Shown here piece after piece: positions 4,702-5,869 of a stretch of 5,869 nt of DNA. Position numbers and translations under genes: made by a program. The notes beneath the pieces are model-generated. The model made no database searches and was not told where the DNA came from. It saw only the letters and a program-made list of their open reading frames with translations. Position 1 is the stretch's first letter. Every line of letters starts with the position of its first letter. Origin of the DNA: Thermoplasmata archaeon (GTDB lineage: Archaea; Thermoplasmatota; Thermoplasmata; RBG-16-68-12); assembly GCA_021788795.1 (NCBI GenBank), contig JAJYKG010000141.1:1-5869 (forward strand), given 5' to 3'.

Positions 4702-4953
4702 CCCGGCGCGGAAAATCGACGATAGTATCCGGTGACCTTCCGCGGAGCTGCGCTCGGACGACCCCCAGCATTCCGGAGCTCCCTGTGGAGATCATCCGCT
4801 CGGCGACAACGATCGGCTCCGTCTACGAACTCGCGGCTTCGCTACGCGGACCCCACCGGGGCCCCCAGACCGGGAGGCCTCGTCGCGTCCGAACGACTTC
4901 CCACAGGTGAGAACCTTTTTCCTGTTGCAACCCTCTAGCTGGAACGAAGTTGG

Positions 4954-5328
4954 ATGTCCGAACCTCCTAGGGATGTGACGACGGAGGGGTGGCAATCCGC
5001 GGTGCTGAAGTCCTCGCGGCTCGTCGCGGTGGCCTTCTGGCACGAGCAGTGCGCCTGGTCCAAGCGCCTGGATTCGGACTTCGCGGCGGTGGCGGCAGAG
5101 CGGTCTTCCAAGATGGCGTTCTACAAGACTCATGTTTTCCGGGAGCCCGAAATCGCCCGGAGGTATGGGGTCATGAGCACGCCGACGATCAAGTTCTTCT
5201 GCGCGGGCCGTGAGATCCATGAGATCGTGGGCTACCGTGCGAAGGCGGCACTCCTCAAGGAAGTCGACGCGGTGCTCGCGAACTCCGACGACTGCCTGCG
5301 ATTCAGCACTCCGATAGACGGGACGTGA
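4954..5328 (+). CDS. Thioredoxin-like protein with single active-site cysteine (CxxS)
   Basis: The 124-residue protein has thioredoxin length and layout. The active-site region is Ala-Phe-Trp-His-Glu-Gln-Cys33-Ala-Trp-Ser36-Lys, so the second cysteine of the usual WCxxC motif is serine. The cis-proline loop is Ser-Thr-Pro77-Thr, preceded by Tyr-Gly-Val and followed by Ile-Lys-Phe-Phe. The strand Glu-Ile-Val-Gly-Tyr and a final helix complete the fold. There is no signal peptide, so it is likely cytoplasmic. A monothiol site cannot do a classical two-cysteine disulfide reduction. It could bind client thiols, use glutathione-like chemistry with a small thiol, or handle persulfides. The additional Cys93/94-region cysteine (in Asp-Asp-Cys near the C-terminus) might act as an alternative partner. 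The start is ATG at 4954, with no clear ribosome site. It is transcribed away from the sulfur block and a functional link is only suggested by proximity. Confidence 0.88.
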   Translation: MSEPPRDVTTEGWQSAVLKSSRLVAVAFWHEQCAWSKRLDSDFAAVAAERSSKMAFYKTHVFREPEIARRYGVMSTPTIKFFCAGREIHEIVGYRAKAALLKEVDAVLANSDDCLRFSTPIDGT

Positions 5329-5496
5329 CGGTGTATCCGGTCGAAGGCCTTCCGAGGACTTGCCTGTGCGAGGAGTGCGGGCTGAGGAACTCAAACGAAC
5401 GGACCGCCCAGCGGCGCGTCGAGTCGTGTTCCCTGGAAATCACCGCCTAAGGAGCGTGTCCGCGGGTCCCGAACTCGTCGCGATAACCAAGCACAT

Positions 5497-5511
5497 GGCC
5501 CCGGAGGGGCC
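5497..5511. repeat. Inverted repeat/hairpin, 6-base stem
   Basis: GGCCCC and GGGGCC flank a GGA loop, giving a perfect 6-base all-GC stem. It is the first of three hairpins between convergent genes. No T-run follows, so an intrinsic terminator of bacterial type is not shown. Confidence 0.5.
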
Positions 5512-5517
5512 TGAGCG

Positions 5518-5530
5518 CCCGACCCTCGGG
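5518..5530. repeat. Inverted repeat/hairpin, 5-base stem
   Basis: CCCGA and TCGGG flank a CCC loop. It lies six bases after the previous hairpin, so the two could stack or form a bidirectional termination or RNA-processing element. Confidence 0.4.
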
Positions 5531-5583
5531 TGTTGACGTCGAGGGGTCCGAAAATGCCTCCCCTGCGCACACACCATGACGCG

Positions 5584-5597
5584 GGCGGGTTCCCGCC
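5584..5597. repeat. Inverted repeat/hairpin, 6-base stem
   Basis: GGCGGG and CCCGCC flank a TT spacer; in RNA this would more likely fold as a 5-base stem with a 4-base loop. It is the third GC-rich hairpin in the gap between the convergent genes. Confidence 0.4.
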
Positions 5598-5681
5598 ATC
5601 GAGGTGGCTCCCGCGGAGGGTGCCTGGCGCGCCGGTCATGTCAAGGCCCCTTGTACAGATCGGTCCGCACCTTCGTAACCT

Positions 5682-5869
5682 TCAGGGGAAGCTCGTGTAT
5701 TGCAGCGCGATGGCCTCGGCGTCCCATAGCGTGACGGACGGGGTCGGTGGGACCTGCGTGCCGTTCACGTACAGGGCGGTCGGCGTTCCAAAGGACTTTC
5801 CCCAGACGGCAAAGAAGTCCCCCAGATTGTACAGGCGGTTCACGTCGGACTCGATGAGGATGGTGCCGC
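5682..5869 (-). CDS. Conserved protein of unknown function, C-terminal end (5' end outside window)
   Basis: Reading leftwards from the window edge, 61 codons are open before TGA at 5684-5682; no start lies within the window. The peptide is clearly protein-like: an Ile-Glu-Ser-Asp strand, Tyr-Asn-Leu-Gly-Asp-Phe-Phe-Ala-Val-Trp-Gly-Lys-Ser-Phe, then Leu-Tyr-Val-Asn-Gly-Thr, and an acidic turn followed by a hydrophobic strand ending Ala-Leu-Gln-Tyr. The pattern Leu-Gly-x-Phe-Phe-x-x-Trp-Gly followed by Tyr-Val-Asn-Gly matches a protein type I recall from archaea and some Chloroflexi, often secreted and uncharacterised, with an N-terminal His-rich strand not visible here. The gene converges with the thioredoxin-like gene across the hairpin-containing gap. 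I cannot assign a function. Confidence 0.75.
   Translation of the reverse strand, partial: GTILIESDVNRLYNLGDFFAVWGKSFGTPTALYVNGTQVPPTPSVTLWDAEAIALQYTSFP

Larger units (their letters stand above)
4176..4953. other. Long intergenic region between the divergent methyltransferase and thioredoxin-like genes
   Basis: No intact gene is convincing in these 778 bases. Two perfect short hairpins are present: 4262-4274 (5-base stem, GAA loop) and 4299-4312 (6-base stem GCCGGC, GA loop). A possible frameshifted cysteine-rich gene on the minus strand is listed separately. A T-run at 4916-4920 lies just before the thioredoxin-like gene. No tRNA, RNase P or SRP RNA signature was recognised. No clear ribosome site or TATA box could be fixed for the thioredoxin-like gene at 4954. 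Confidence 0.5.
5329..5681. other. Intergenic region between two convergent genes, with hairpins
   Basis: I see no credible gene in these 353 bases. The reading frames crossing it are rich in Arg, Pro and Gly and lack recognisable motifs. The stretch 5497-5597 contains three perfect short hairpins, listed separately. The flanking genes converge here, so transcription from both sides should end in this region. No T-run follows the hairpins on either strand. Confidence 0.6.

Noticed and set aside
4792..5394. 200-codon open frame on the minus strand
   Set aside because: It is antisense to the thioredoxin-like gene and its composition is Arg/Pro/Ser-rich without motifs.

Overview
The window is GC-rich (roughly 60-65 % by eye) and gene-dense. 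It looks like a chromosomal piece of an uncultivated prokaryote, more likely an archaeon than a bacterium. The archaeal reading rests on AT-rich boxes about 24-31 bases upstream of start codons, as expected for a TATA box with a leaderless transcript, and on protein types I associate with archaeal genomes. Strong Shine-Dalgarno sites are also present, so a bacterium is not excluded. No stop assigned here is TAA; six are TAG and four TGA. No rRNA, tRNA, CRISPR array or insertion sequence was recognised.

Layout. (a) Bases 1-525, plus strand: C-terminal half of a class I SAM methyltransferase cut by the window edge. (b) Bases 465-3418, minus strand: a compact block read right to left. It holds a small protein with an aromatic/cysteine tail, an ArsR-type repressor with an unusual N-terminal extension, a methionine-rich 91-residue protein, a DsrE/YchN-like sulfur carrier, a C39-like papain-fold cysteine peptidase, and a GcvH-like domain fused to a TusA-like domain. 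An AT-rich promoter with two dyads lies just upstream. (c) Bases 3498-4175, minus strand: a second, unrelated class I methyltransferase. (d) Bases 4176-4953: a long gap with short hairpins and a possible frameshifted cysteine-rich small gene. (e) Bases 4954-5328, plus strand: a single-cysteine (CxxS) thioredoxin-like protein. (f) Bases 5329-5681: a gap with three perfect short hairpins. (g) Bases 5682-5869, minus strand: C-terminus of a conserved protein of unknown function that runs off the window.

The main interest is block (b). DsrE- and TusA-type proteins pass sulfur as persulfides, and lipoate-binding GcvH homologues work beside them in the sulfur-oxidising Hdr-like (sHdr) pathway, which is also controlled by an ArsR-type regulator. 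Here the same families appear without Hdr subunits. The GcvH-like domain has lost its lipoyl lysine (threonine instead) and is fused to the TusA-like carrier, and a cysteine peptidase gene sits between the two carriers. The small protein, the repressor extension and the methionine-rich protein share a short Gly-Leu-Ser-x-Glu-Glu-Lys-like motif. My inference is a self-regulated thiol/persulfide or metal-responsive relay. The substrate and chemistry cannot be read from the sequence.
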